From positions 19,099 to 83,098 of the forward strand of contig JAPYMA010000323.1 in the NCBI GenBank assembly GCA_035041965.1: 64,000 nt of DNA, written 5' to 3'. This document shows positions 24,175 through 34,208 of the stretch, in pieces (the stretch's first letter is position 1; every line of letters begins with the position of its first letter). This DNA is from Anisakis pegreffii. Its lineage: Eukaryota; Nematoda; Chromadorea; Rhabditida; Anisakidae. The position numbers and the translations under genes were made by a program. Under the pieces are notes generated by a model, which saw only the letters and a list, made by a program, of their open reading frames with translations, was not told the DNA's origin and did not search any database.

Positions 24175-24563
24175 TAAATTAATGCAAATATATGCGAACA
24201 ATACTCGTTTCGTCAATCAGCGAGGAAGTGCTTGGAGATATAGTGAAATGGTAGAGCTCAGAACCATCTTGATGAGTCCAAAACCATACAAAATGTTTGA
24301 AAAGATGCCCACGTTGTTCAGAAGCAGGCTTCAATTATGGCTAAGCAGGCTTCAATTAAACGAGTAACAAAGACGTTTACATCAATAAGCTTTATCAAAG
24401 ACAGAGTTAAAATGTCTCACAAGAAGGAGAATTGAGATGGGCAGGGTGCAGGAAAAATATTGTTTTGTTTAACTTATTCATATTTATTGCCAGACCTCAA
24501 TATTATCCGGTTTTCATCAATCGTCAGTTAATTTTGTAATCAGTACTCATGCTACTCATATGT

Positions 24564-24683
24564 AATCGTCAGTTAATATTGATATTCATATTCAATCGTC
24601 ACTTAATATTGTTACTCATATTCAATCGTCGGTTAATATCGCTATTCATATGGAATTGTCAGTTAATATTCTTACTCATATTC
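24564..24683 (+). repeat. Tandem array of a 30-bp unit, four copies
   Basis: Units start at 24564, 24594, 24624 and 24654. The consensus is AATCGTCAGTTAATATTG, then a variable base triplet, then ACTCATATTC or ATTCATATTC. A diverged extra unit lies upstream at about 24519. A 60-codon frame over the array gives a repeating hydrophobic peptide and is a by-product of the repeat. Confidence 0.85.
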
Positions 24684-24744
24684 ATTACTGAACCACAAGA
24701 TTATCCGGTTGCATCAATCGTCAGTTCCTATCATTCCGACTTCA

Positions 24745-24890
24745 ACACTTGAACAAAGACCCGTGTACCCAATCACGTCAGTCGTCAGTCTATATTGTTT
24801 CATTTGCAACATTTCAACAGAGCCCTGTGCACCCCAATCACGTCAATCGTCAGTCCATATTGTTTCTTCTGCAATATTTCGACAATAATT
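24745..24890 (+). repeat. Tandem repeat of a 65-bp unit, about two copies
   Basis: The unit starting AATCACGTCAGTCGTCAGTC at 24771 is repeated at 24836 as AATCACGTCAATCGTCAGTC. A partial earlier copy (AACAAAGACCCGTGTACCC) precedes it. The core CGTCAGT word is shared with the 30-bp array just upstream, so both arrays may descend from one sequence, possibly the adjacent retroelement. Confidence 0.78.
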
Positions 24891-24937
24891 CGACTACGCC
24901 ATTCGTATTCCGGTCAATAGTGTATCGCACCGGCTTC

Positions 24938-25642
24938 ATGATCAACGATACAAGCAACTTAGCCCGCTTGGCGAATCAAATAGCCGTGTTCTTCAAAATA
25001 GACACAGCAGAAATCGTATCATCGGAGTTTCCGAATGATCTTCAACTTCAATTGGTTATTCAATCATTCATCGGAACTCCAGTGGCTGATACAGCTCTTG
25101 TTAATGCGCTTCGTTACATCATGGCACCTGAATCTAATGATTCTGTCTGTTCGTTGCTAAACTTTTGCTTCCTACTCCATGCAAAGCGGAATGGTATGGC
25201 TGTCATAAGTCGACTCTCGATGATACTTAAAAGGGAAGACAAGCAACCTCAATTCTTGACTCGAATCTCAAGAGTTTTGTCGACATCACCTTTCTTGGAT
25301 AAGGTTCTAAATTTCTTGGACAAGCACATGACTCTAAAATCTCCCTCAAAATATGCAACATGGTGCAGGGCTATTTCGAATCAATTTGAAAGTGACATAT
25401 CCAACACAAATCAGTTAATCATCATCGCAATTCGGACATTCATAATTGATCCTACCGGAAATCAGCCCATATGGAAATCTCAAGTTCTGAAGAACATTTC
25501 GTCATCAAATCTCACTGTTGCCATGAAAATTGCACATTTCATTCTTAAGTATCTTGAAACAACGAAACTGCAACGGATAATCATTGCAAAAATAGGTAAA
25601 TTTCATTGTGACATTATGAAAAGTTTGATTGCCCATAAATGA
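24938..25642 (+). CDS. Orphan intronless ORF, 234 aa, helical
   Basis: I do not recognise this protein. The frame is open from 24749, but the first 60 codons run through a tandem repeat, so I place the start at ATG 24938 (MINDTSNLARLANQIAVFFK). The 234 residues look globular and mainly alpha-helical, with regular leucine/isoleucine spacing as in LQLQLVIQSFIGTPVADTAL, MAVISRLSMILKRED and IIAIRTFIIDPTGNQPIWKS. There is no signal peptide or membrane segment. Standing as one uninterrupted exon directly after a dead retroelement and repeats, it could be a retrocopy, a domesticated transposon or virus-derived ORF, or a large exon of a bigger gene. The length makes chance unlikely; the identity is open. 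Confidence 0.5.
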   Translation: MINDTSNLARLANQIAVFFKIDTAEIVSSEFPNDLQLQLVIQSFIGTPVADTALVNALRYIMAPESNDSVCSLLNFCFLLHAKRNGMAVISRLSMILKREDKQPQFLTRISRVLSTSPFLDKVLNFLDKHMTLKSPSKYATWCRAISNQFESDISNTNQLIIIAIRTFIIDPTGNQPIWKSQVLKNISSSNLTVAMKIAHFILKYLETTKLQRIIIAKIGKFHCDIMKSLIAHK

Positions 25643-26277
25643 TTGTCGACTGCCCCATTCATCGAATTGAAAACAAACTAAATGCGTACGGCTCTGAAGA
25701 ATTTCAGTTTACTCAGTGGTGCGATTTATTATTAGTTTCGAATGATACCTATTCAAACCTATTGTTCTTTTAGCCTTCAAAACGGATAATATTTACTCAT
25801 GATCAAGCTCTGGCGATGCACTTTTTGTTGATGAAAACAAATCTTGCCATTATAAAATTTTATGGTAGACACTGAGCGTTCAGTCTCGTTTTGATCTGCT
25901 CCACCACCGATAGCTGTTCGTTTGCTTCGTTTCAATAAACCGCACAAAAGTTTGATATCGTCTAGCAAAAAACGAACAAAATTTATCAAATCTTCAAAAA
26001 TCTCAATTAGAATTCAAACTTTTAAGTGATTCTTTTGGAATATTTGAATTCACGCTTGTTACGATTTTCTACATGAGCCAAGATATCGCTTTATTCGTAT
26101 TACGGAACACTCTTACTATTAGTTATCTCGAACTGCTAGCTTGACTCCACTTAGAGATCGTTCATTCAAAGCTAACATTCAAGTATCATTTGTTCTATTT
26201 GATAACATGCTTGACATTCCAAGGAATTAATCTATTATTGCTGTCAATGTTTTTATGTTTTCAATGCATTGAATTTC

Positions 26278-26279
26278 AG
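26278..26279 (+). promoter_or_regulatory. Candidate trans-splice acceptor of the ShKT peptide gene
   Basis: TTGAATTTCAG ends 18 bases before the ATG at 26298. TTTCAG is the nematode consensus for both cis and spliced-leader acceptors. No upstream coding exon is visible, which favours leader addition or a non-coding first exon. Confidence 0.45.
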
Positions 26280-26297
26280 GTCCGTTTAGCAAGTGTG

Positions 26298-26742
26298 ATG
26301 TATTCGTGGAGCTTCATTTCAATGGCTGTCTTGACATTTCTGTGGGCATTTGAAGTCCACGGAGGTAGGTATAATCTATTATGTACTAGAACTGACACTC
26401 AATGAACTTAAATGACATTTGAAGAATATTCACCTAAAAATGTTCGTCTTTAATACGGAATAATCTCTTCTGATTTGCACATATCCGAATAGAGAAGAGA
26501 ATTTCGATAATAAACTGGAAGTTGACATAAGAGGAAAATCACGGATTATTTTGATAATGTTTGGTATTGGTACTAGTTAAGAGGATAATATGGAACAGTG
26601 TCGCAACGATGTTCTGGACTGTAGAGACGTGAAGACGCACAACTTATGTGGTACTTCTTTGGGTAAACTGTGCAAAAAAACTTGTGAACGTTGTAATGGA
26701 CCAAGTGAGCACTTTACTTCAGTCATTGTTATGCTGTTTTGA
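26298..26742 (+). CDS. Secreted single-domain ShKT peptide, 75 aa
   Basis: ShKT domains are small six-cysteine folds common in secreted nematode and cnidarian proteins. Some block Kv channels and others are extensions of enzymes, so the target here is unknown. Exon 1 (26298-26364) encodes MYSWSFISMAVLTFLWAFEV and ends HG, a clear signal peptide. Exon 2 (26582-26742) joins in phase 1. The cysteine spacing is C-x6-C-x8-C-x7-C-x3-C-x2-C, with the hallmark CKKTCERC, which fits the family exactly. The channel-blocking Lys-Tyr dyad of classical ShK is not evident in the segment before the fourth cysteine. A strong GTGAGC donor at 26705 could instead splice to a further exon I cannot find. Without it the protein ends ...CNGPSEHFTSVIVMLF. 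Confidence 0.75.
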
Positions 26743-28998
26743 AGTGTGTGTGATTTTCTTACGGGAGTTATTAACTGTCAAAGCCAAATCAAATCAAAAC
26801 GGTAACAGTCATTGCAATAAGTTGAAGTCGTTGCAATAAGAATGGCAGTATTCCGCTTAGATAGAACGAAAAATTCGATGTATAAATGCATTTGATTCAA
26901 TGCATTCTGATAATCGAGTCTTCCACAAACTTCACTTTCTTGATCGTTTATGCATGAAGTTTGGGTGTTCTTTGGAACATTCGCAAATACAGCTAATCAG
27001 TTCATTAAAAATGGATTTTCATCCCTTTATTGTTACAATAGTTGTCAGCGACTATTCGTAATCACAGTTCCTTACGGAATTAGTTTATTGCCAAAGCGAA
27101 ATCAACATAGATTAAAGTTGAGCCATTCCTTTCTTCACAATTTCGCACAAGGTTAAACCGTTAGGCACTCAGAATCTTCGTTGAGTTCTATCATCATTGA
27201 ATTGATCTGATCTTGACGTTTCGGTGGATTCGAGATGTGAATATATGGAACTTGCTCACGATCAGACTGCTTTCTAACTGAATGAATATATAGTCATATA
27301 ATAATTGGCCATCATTAGAAAAGCTGATCACGAAATTACTTGATTCGATTGGTACAGAAAAGTGAAGTAATTTGAATTTTAACGAAAAAAAGTTGATCGT
27401 TCCAAATGAAATTTCAACAAAATTACGATTATTTTCATGTAAACGAAGTAATTGAACTGAAAATTCAGAATGTGCAGACATCGATGAATGTACATTGTTC
27501 GCGAAGAAAGGCTTATGCGATACGAGTTTTGTGTTCCGCAAAGACTGCTCATTCACTTGCGGAGTGTGCAGCGGCCAATGAGCAAACATCAAAGCGTCAA
27601 ATCGGTTTCCGATAGAAAATTTCTTGAAGTGATGGCGATTTCATGGGGATATCTTCAAAACAATGCTATAGTTTTTAAGAATATAAAGTGTTCTTATCAC
27701 GTTGTATTATTCATTTTTGAGTGCTAATTTTGCAACAATGTAAAATAATTTTTTTAATCCGCAGATTCATTTTCCTTCATTATTTTTATCGTCATCGTCA
27801 GTCTCGTTCCTATTAGTGCTATCCCATTACTCTGATTGATATCATTCCCAGTGTCTTTACTATCATTAGTATTGATTTGATAGCATTCGCTATTTTCACC
27901 ATTTTTCTGCATATTATTGTAAGGACTATTTATATTGTGCTTATCGTTATTATCCTTTGTTGTTTGCTTCGGGAACGGGTCTTATTTATAGTCAGTCTTC
28001 TTTAAACGGTACGTTAAAATGATTTGGTTGAAATTTGAGTGTTGCAAATCGTTGATCATCGACACTAAATTCATTATTGATGACGTTTCATTACGATAAA
28101 CCTTTTAACTGTTTGCAAACTTTTTTGAATCCAGTTCATTCCATAATGCATTGATGATTTAGTAAAGAATGGCAGTCTTAAAACACAAAAATGACGTCGT
28201 AATTGGTGAAGGACGACACCGATGTGGTGATGATTTCCTTAGAGAGCGATTCAGTGAAGCGTTGATTTCATTTCCATCGTTTTGTTAATTGCCGTTTATC
28301 GACAATTAAAAAGCATCATTTTCGATGCTGTTCTGAGACGAATACAGTGGCCACTTGGAACAAGTTATTCTTGATTAGACAGACACACACTCAGTATGAA
28401 TGAATGAGAAATCATGCAAACGATATCTACCCACCACAAATTTGATATCCACATCTACGTGCGTTTGATTGGTCCATACAATCGCTATTTGGATCTGAAT
28501 TTTTGCAAGTGAGAAAATAAATTAATTGAAAGTTTGCTCGTATTCGATGACGGAATTCATAAATGAAGTGTGCAATGGAACGAGTAGAGTGAAAATTCAA
28601 TGCATCTCATTGAAAAGAAACACGCGAATGCATGAACTAGTTCAGACTGGTTTATAACTGAGTGAATGAATAGATGTTTACGCAAGACTAATAGCAATAA
28701 GAACAGTAATAACTAGATTCAACAATAGCAGCAACAAGATTGATCATGTCAACAACAATAAAAATGCAATAGCAACAACAAAAACAACTCACTTATCGTA
28801 TTCGTGGATCTGTTCATTCATTATGCATTAGCTATTCTCCTCATTCCATCAACCATAAATAAACCCCGCTCGGATTGATTCAGAGAGAGATATGTACAGA
28901 TCAACCGTTAATTGTTCAGTATATGCCATCCAATTTTGTCTAGTGAAGTCGTCCACAACAATATCGGGTATCGAATGGTGGAGAATAGTCTGCCAATT

Positions 28999-29075
28999 TC
29001 GATCGGAATTCCGACGGTCGGATTCCGACCGAGTAATTTGGAAAGTCGATCGGAATTCCGACTGTCGGAATGACG
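28999..29075. repeat. Direct repeat of a palindromic GATCGGAATTCCGAC module
   Basis: CGATCGGAATTCCGACNGTCGG occurs near 28999 and again near 29051. Each copy contains the perfect palindrome TCGGAATTCCGA and a second nested inverted pair (CCGAC/GTCGG). A related TTCCGACCGAG lies between them and ACCGACCGAAATT follows. The 52-base spacing and nested symmetry suggest a degenerate tandem or foldback element. Confidence 0.7.
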
Positions 29076-32000
29076 AAATTCCAACTCGGTTGACCGACCG
29101 AAATTTCGCTCAAATCCCATCACCAGTAGAGAATAAACATGAACACATAAAATGAATGAGTGCAAGCCAAATCATATCGCAGGCTCGATAAGATGAATGA
29201 CATTCGAATACGTACTGCCAAAGGTCACACTCGATCAGTCAGCTGCACCACTCGAATCCACACTGTGTCGTTCTGTATTGATAGGTGTTCGAGGCCCTTT
29301 CACCGTTGAACATTTTATTCAAAACTGAATGGTCTATGATGATCGTTAGTACTATGAAGTGTTTTCACAAGATCACTTGAACATTGATGCATGTGGTGAT
29401 TTTTGGTGTTATCATATGAAGATGATAACATCATATACGTATAAGAAACTGCGTCGGCATAATCAACCGCACACACACAAATTCATCAACAAATACTTGA
29501 TTTATACGTTTTAATCAGCCCAAAAATGCTCGTCTCATGCTATCGACAACGTCCTTATGATATCAACAACGTTCTCGTGCTTCACTATTGCTCAGTTGAT
29601 TGTATATTAAATTAAGCAAATCAGTCTACACGTCCGCTCGTCTGTGGCCTGAAATGCCACTTCAGTTGCTCTCATATACTTTTTCGATTACTAAGTACAT
29701 ATTATTCATAATGTGTGATACTTCTTACTCCTATCACTGTTTTTCCCCATTGGACTACTGAAGTGAAGAATTGATGATTGTTGAAAAAAACACGACAGAT
29801 TGATCGTCAATATCACATGAGCTGAAGTAACTGGGTGCACACAACACCTACCTACTTCTCATGCATTCAACTTATTGTTCAGTATCATTAGCTATCGTTG
29901 CTATGAGTAATATTATTATTGTTATTATCAGCGGTGAATAGCATCAGCAGTCACAACGTGTTATTATCGATTGTTCATTGCAATCTATATCACTATTATA
30001 TGTGTGGCTCTGTTCTGTTTTCGTTCTCATTCTTGAGTTCAAGAGATCACCATAAACCCTCTGGCATTCTCGAGTTGAAATTAAATTTTCGTTCTCGAGT
30101 CGAGTTGAGACTAACAAGTCTCTCTAGAGTCGAATCGATCGTTAATACTGATTCTGTAGATACACCGATCGAGAATGAAAGTGCTGTTTTCTGTGTTCTT
30201 AAGTTCTCTTCTTGAGTTGCTCGTCGGTTGAGTTGATTGATTGTGCTGCGGCTGTCTTATGTATAATTATACAGGTAGGTATATATTCATTGTTTTAGGA
30301 TGTTAATAATATTAGACGATATGGTTTGTTGACGTGTTTGAGAGAAGAAGCACTGGCGAAGTTGAGACTTACAAATGGTAGTTAAACCAATGAAACGACG
30401 ATGATGGCTGTAATGAGAAACGGAAAGAAGAGAGATTAGGAGGAGCGAGGTGGAACAGGTAGTGAGTGGTAGGACATTACATTTTGAGAAATAACAGGAA
30501 CGTGATCGAGCGAAATGCGTAGAGAAACGTAGCCATTAAATTTGTTCGATTTTAGTGCTGCTTCTCGTTTGTTCATTAGGCGAAAATGAAGGAGCAAAGT
30601 GAGGAGTGCTAAAATTTTATGCACTGATTCGCCGCGCTGATTTTATAGTTCACATCTTAATCGTTTGGATCGGTTGGATCCGAAATGTAAGTGGATGAAT
30701 GGTGAGCAATTCATTGCCCTCTAATGCTGACATGAGATTGTTCAACGAATCGAGTCGTTGATTTGGTTGATTCCAAAAGTGATTTCTTTTCATTTTGATC
30801 AATTAATCTGATTTGATTTGATTTCTCTTGCAATCAGTGTTTCGTAGTGATCGCGTGTGTGTTTTTGTGAAGGAATTCTTCTTTACAAGAAATGACGGAC
30901 GGACAATATGATTGAATGAGAGCGATGATGCAGTGAAGGTGGTGATCATCTGAAATGATATGAACACGATGATGACAAGACGTGTTTTCGACATGCCCAA
31001 GTAATTGCTCGCTCGTGTTTGTGTTGAAATTGTTGGTTGGTATATGCATCATGTATATCTTGCTTTGTTGTTAATATATGCCTGTGCTTATAATAGCTTT
31101 TAGTAGTTGTGTTGCATTCGAAGAATTAATGTGAACAGATCAATTTATATTGTGTGTATCGATTTGCTGCTATTGATGAGTAGTTTGTTGGTGAATATAT
31201 CGAAATTGTGATTCATATGACAGATCTTAATGGATTCATATGATGAAACGATGAAATATTGAGAATTTTGCAATAAATTTAATGATACCATGAACCATTT
31301 TCCGAGAAATTTCTTTCGCCTCCCCTTTGGGCGATAGTTTGACGAGCGATTTTTCTGATTCCTTGACGAGTTTGGCGATTGCTCCTGAAACGTTTCCCGA
31401 AGAAAAAGCGAACAGAATTTTTGGCTGTTCCAAGTTTAGCTGTTTTTTTCAGTATTTTCATTTGTTGTCTTGTTTTCGCGTTTCTTTTTTGTTTAATTGC
31501 TTCAGTTTTGTTTTCGTCATCGTTTCGCAAGCATCCGATTAGTTCAAGATGCTCGTGAGTTTTACGATTTTCCAGTATAAAAACCTTGTCTATCTTTCAA
31601 AAATATCATTTTTAGTAGATTCATTGCTCGAGTGAAGGTTCTGTTGCCGTCCGAAAAATGGATGCAGAAATCATTAATATTATTATTTCATCTCAACTAA
31701 CGTCATCCACACTGTCCGGTTGTTATTTTTATCTCCCAAAACGTCTAATTAATATACCCTATGTCATGACGTTATTTTGTGCTTGATTGATTAATGAATA
31801 TGCTCATCGTTTACACAGTGATGCTTTACATCATTAATTCGCCGCTTCGCTCAGCATGCAGCAGCTGGGCAGCAATGCAAAAGACCAGTCAGTCAGCGCT
31901 AATGTATTGTCTTTTCGTTTCATATGTGCATGATATTGTTTACTACTGGTTCTGCCCTGTCCGCGCTGCTGCTGCTATGTTCTTCGTATGCTTATGCTAG

Positions 32001-34205
32001 CAAACAAGCAGCAGCTATGTTTGTTCATGATTCGATGATGACGCAACAATATATCTATTGGTGGATGTTTGTTGAAGTCTGCGACGTCGATTGAGTCTGC
32101 TGCTGTGATCGGGGCTAGTTATTGTTGTTGTTGTTTTTGTGTGCACATGATTGGTTTTGCATGCTGTAACAACTTCAGTGTGCATTTCGTCAAACAAATC
32201 AAAACGATGAACGCAAGCAAGGAAGTGTTTTTGTGCTCATGTTTTCTTCAGAATTCGACTTATTTTAGTCGTCGCTGCTATCATCGTATGATGAACAATT
32301 GATTCAGTGATGTTGTGAGTGAGGAGGCATAAATGATGTTGGCCATACGCACATACACAATGTTAAATGTATGTGCACGTAAACACATGACAACGGAACA
32401 TCGAATCGAAATGGAACGGAATTTTGTTGAGTGATCCTTTGAAATGATATGAAATGAAATTTTTGAAGGCATTTTCGGATGATGAGTTTGAGCAGCAGAA
32501 ACAGCTGATTGGATTCCTTCCATCGAATAGTTCATAGCATTCATCTGTTGTGCATTTATTTGTTTTGCAGATTTGACAAAACACAACTAATACACTTACC
32601 TTTCACTGATATTGATTTTTGTTTAGTTCTTTATTGTATAGGTTCATATTCATTGTCGTTTTGCGTCATCTCGTTTGGAATTTGTTTGTTCCGCAAACGA
32701 AGTACCATTTGACTTCAGTATTTATTTAGTGACATTATTTGCTAGAATAGCGTTCGAGTTGAGAACATATGAGTATGATCCCATTTCCTTTGCACAAGTG
32801 CATTGTTTAGTTTAGAAGCGTATTGTATTGGTAAAACAAACATTTGTGTTTTTGTTGAACTCCTTAGATTGGATTTTTTTTTGGATCATCTACAGTGAAT
32901 ATGAAGAGATTATATTTGCTGTTAAATGTTTTTGAGTTGAATGTTCGATTTTCAGTTCTAGTTTTGTTATTTCACGAATACTTCCAACTGCATAAAAGTT
33001 GCCCTATCATATCTACGAAATTATTGATGTGATTTGAATGTACTAGTTGGAAGCGAGTTTTGCGTGGATCTCTTAATTCGTTTCCGTAATTTTGGAATCT
33101 TCCTTTGAGAAAGAATTCTTCTCTAATTGTGAGGAAATTGAGACGCGTGAGAAGTCGAAAAAATTTATCATCTTTGAGTTGTGTTTGATATGTGAACGTT
33201 AAATACACAAATGCCTCCTCGCATAAGTGAGTTAGATTAAACGAAAAAAATCGTAATCGTCCTGAGGATGTTGATTAAAGGATTGAATAAATGAGAAAAA
33301 AAGTTAGTGAAGTGGTACAGTGTGATACGAATTTTATTAGTTCTTCTTCAAGCAGCTGAATGAATAATTTCGCAAAAACTATTCCAAATGACTGATTGTG
33401 AGTGGTTTTTGATTAAATGAGCAAAACAGTTGTATGTCGGAGACGATTATCGTTAATTGTCGATATTTATGAAGCATAAAAAGACCAGAAAAATTTTCGA
33501 CAAATATTTTGTTGAACTGGAAGTCGTTTGGGTTTTTCGCGAGTTAACCGGAATGATTTAGAACATTCATCATACACTGTTGAATGAGGTGGCCTTGTTT
33601 TAGTACTGTTCAATGGCTTTTTTGATTTCATCTTTTTTTTTTTCGAGCAGATTATTCGACCTGAACACCAGTGAATAAAGACCAGTCGTACTCGCAAAGG
33701 CTATCGAATTAGGTGCAAAAGGGCGTAATTGTAGGTTCGGGCTTGAATCCAGTCTTAGTTATAGCTGTTGATTGCAAGATTGCAACTGTGAATTAGAGAA
33801 ATTGTTTAGAAAATATCTTTTGAAATATTATTCATCAACTATTGACGTAAGCAATGTTAAGGATTTAGAGATCGAATATGTGTGAAAAAAATGAATGAAT
33901 TCAAAGAAAATTTGGAATTATAAGAATAATGCACTTTGGGATGTGCACGTATGTATGTATGTACATATGATTGTATCATCTTGTTAGACGACGTTTCGAT
34001 ATGTTCTGTGTTGTTGATTTTTTCGTTTTATAAATATTCTCTCGTGCTATTTGTTCATTGATTTTTTGTGTTATATTGTGTTAGAGCAGGGAGATTCGTT
34101 TTTTTTTTGCGTTTTCTTACTTCATATATTCGGCAAATTTGCGTAGATTTTTTCGGGCTTACTTCGATTTATAGTATTTGAAGATGTAAATCTTGTGTCT
34201 GTTCT

Positions 34206-34207
34206 AG
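34206..34207 (+). promoter_or_regulatory. Candidate trans-splice acceptor of zyg-11
   Basis: TTGTGTCTGTTCTAG ends one base before the ATG at 34209. It is a pyrimidine-rich acceptor with no visible upstream coding exon. This position suits spliced-leader addition or an upstream non-coding exon. Confidence 0.5.
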
Positions 34208-34208
34208 T

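Larger units (their letters stand above)
26743..34208. other. Long gene-poor region upstream of zyg-11
   Basis: Over 7 kb no ORF shows a recognisable domain. The stretch holds AT-rich DNA, a pair of EcoRI-site palindromic repeats at 28999-29075, short CTCGAG/GAGTCG-rich sequence at 30070-30150 and a GTAT tetranucleotide run near 33950. The promoter and any non-coding 5' exon of zyg-11 should lie toward the right end. Confidence 0.55.

Noticed and set aside
24549..24752. 67-codon hydrophobic repeated ORF
   Set aside because: The peptide repeat (NRQLILIFIF-like) mirrors the 30-bp DNA tandem unit exactly, and a chance frame over an array is sufficient explanation.
29919..30299. 98-codon ORF followed by a TTATACAG/GTAGGT pair
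   Set aside because: The splice-like string is isolated, the ORF has no motif, and the CTCGAG/GAGTCG-rich part looks like simple repeat.
31279..31530. Lys/Arg-rich minus-strand ORF of 83 codons
   Set aside because: There is no recognisable motif, no splice context and an overlapping frame of similar length. The basic composition reflects A-rich DNA.
33715..33775. tRNA-like GGTTCGGGCTTGAATCC stretch
   Set aside because: It superficially resembles a T-arm, but no matching acceptor stem, anticodon arm or A box lies at the required distance.
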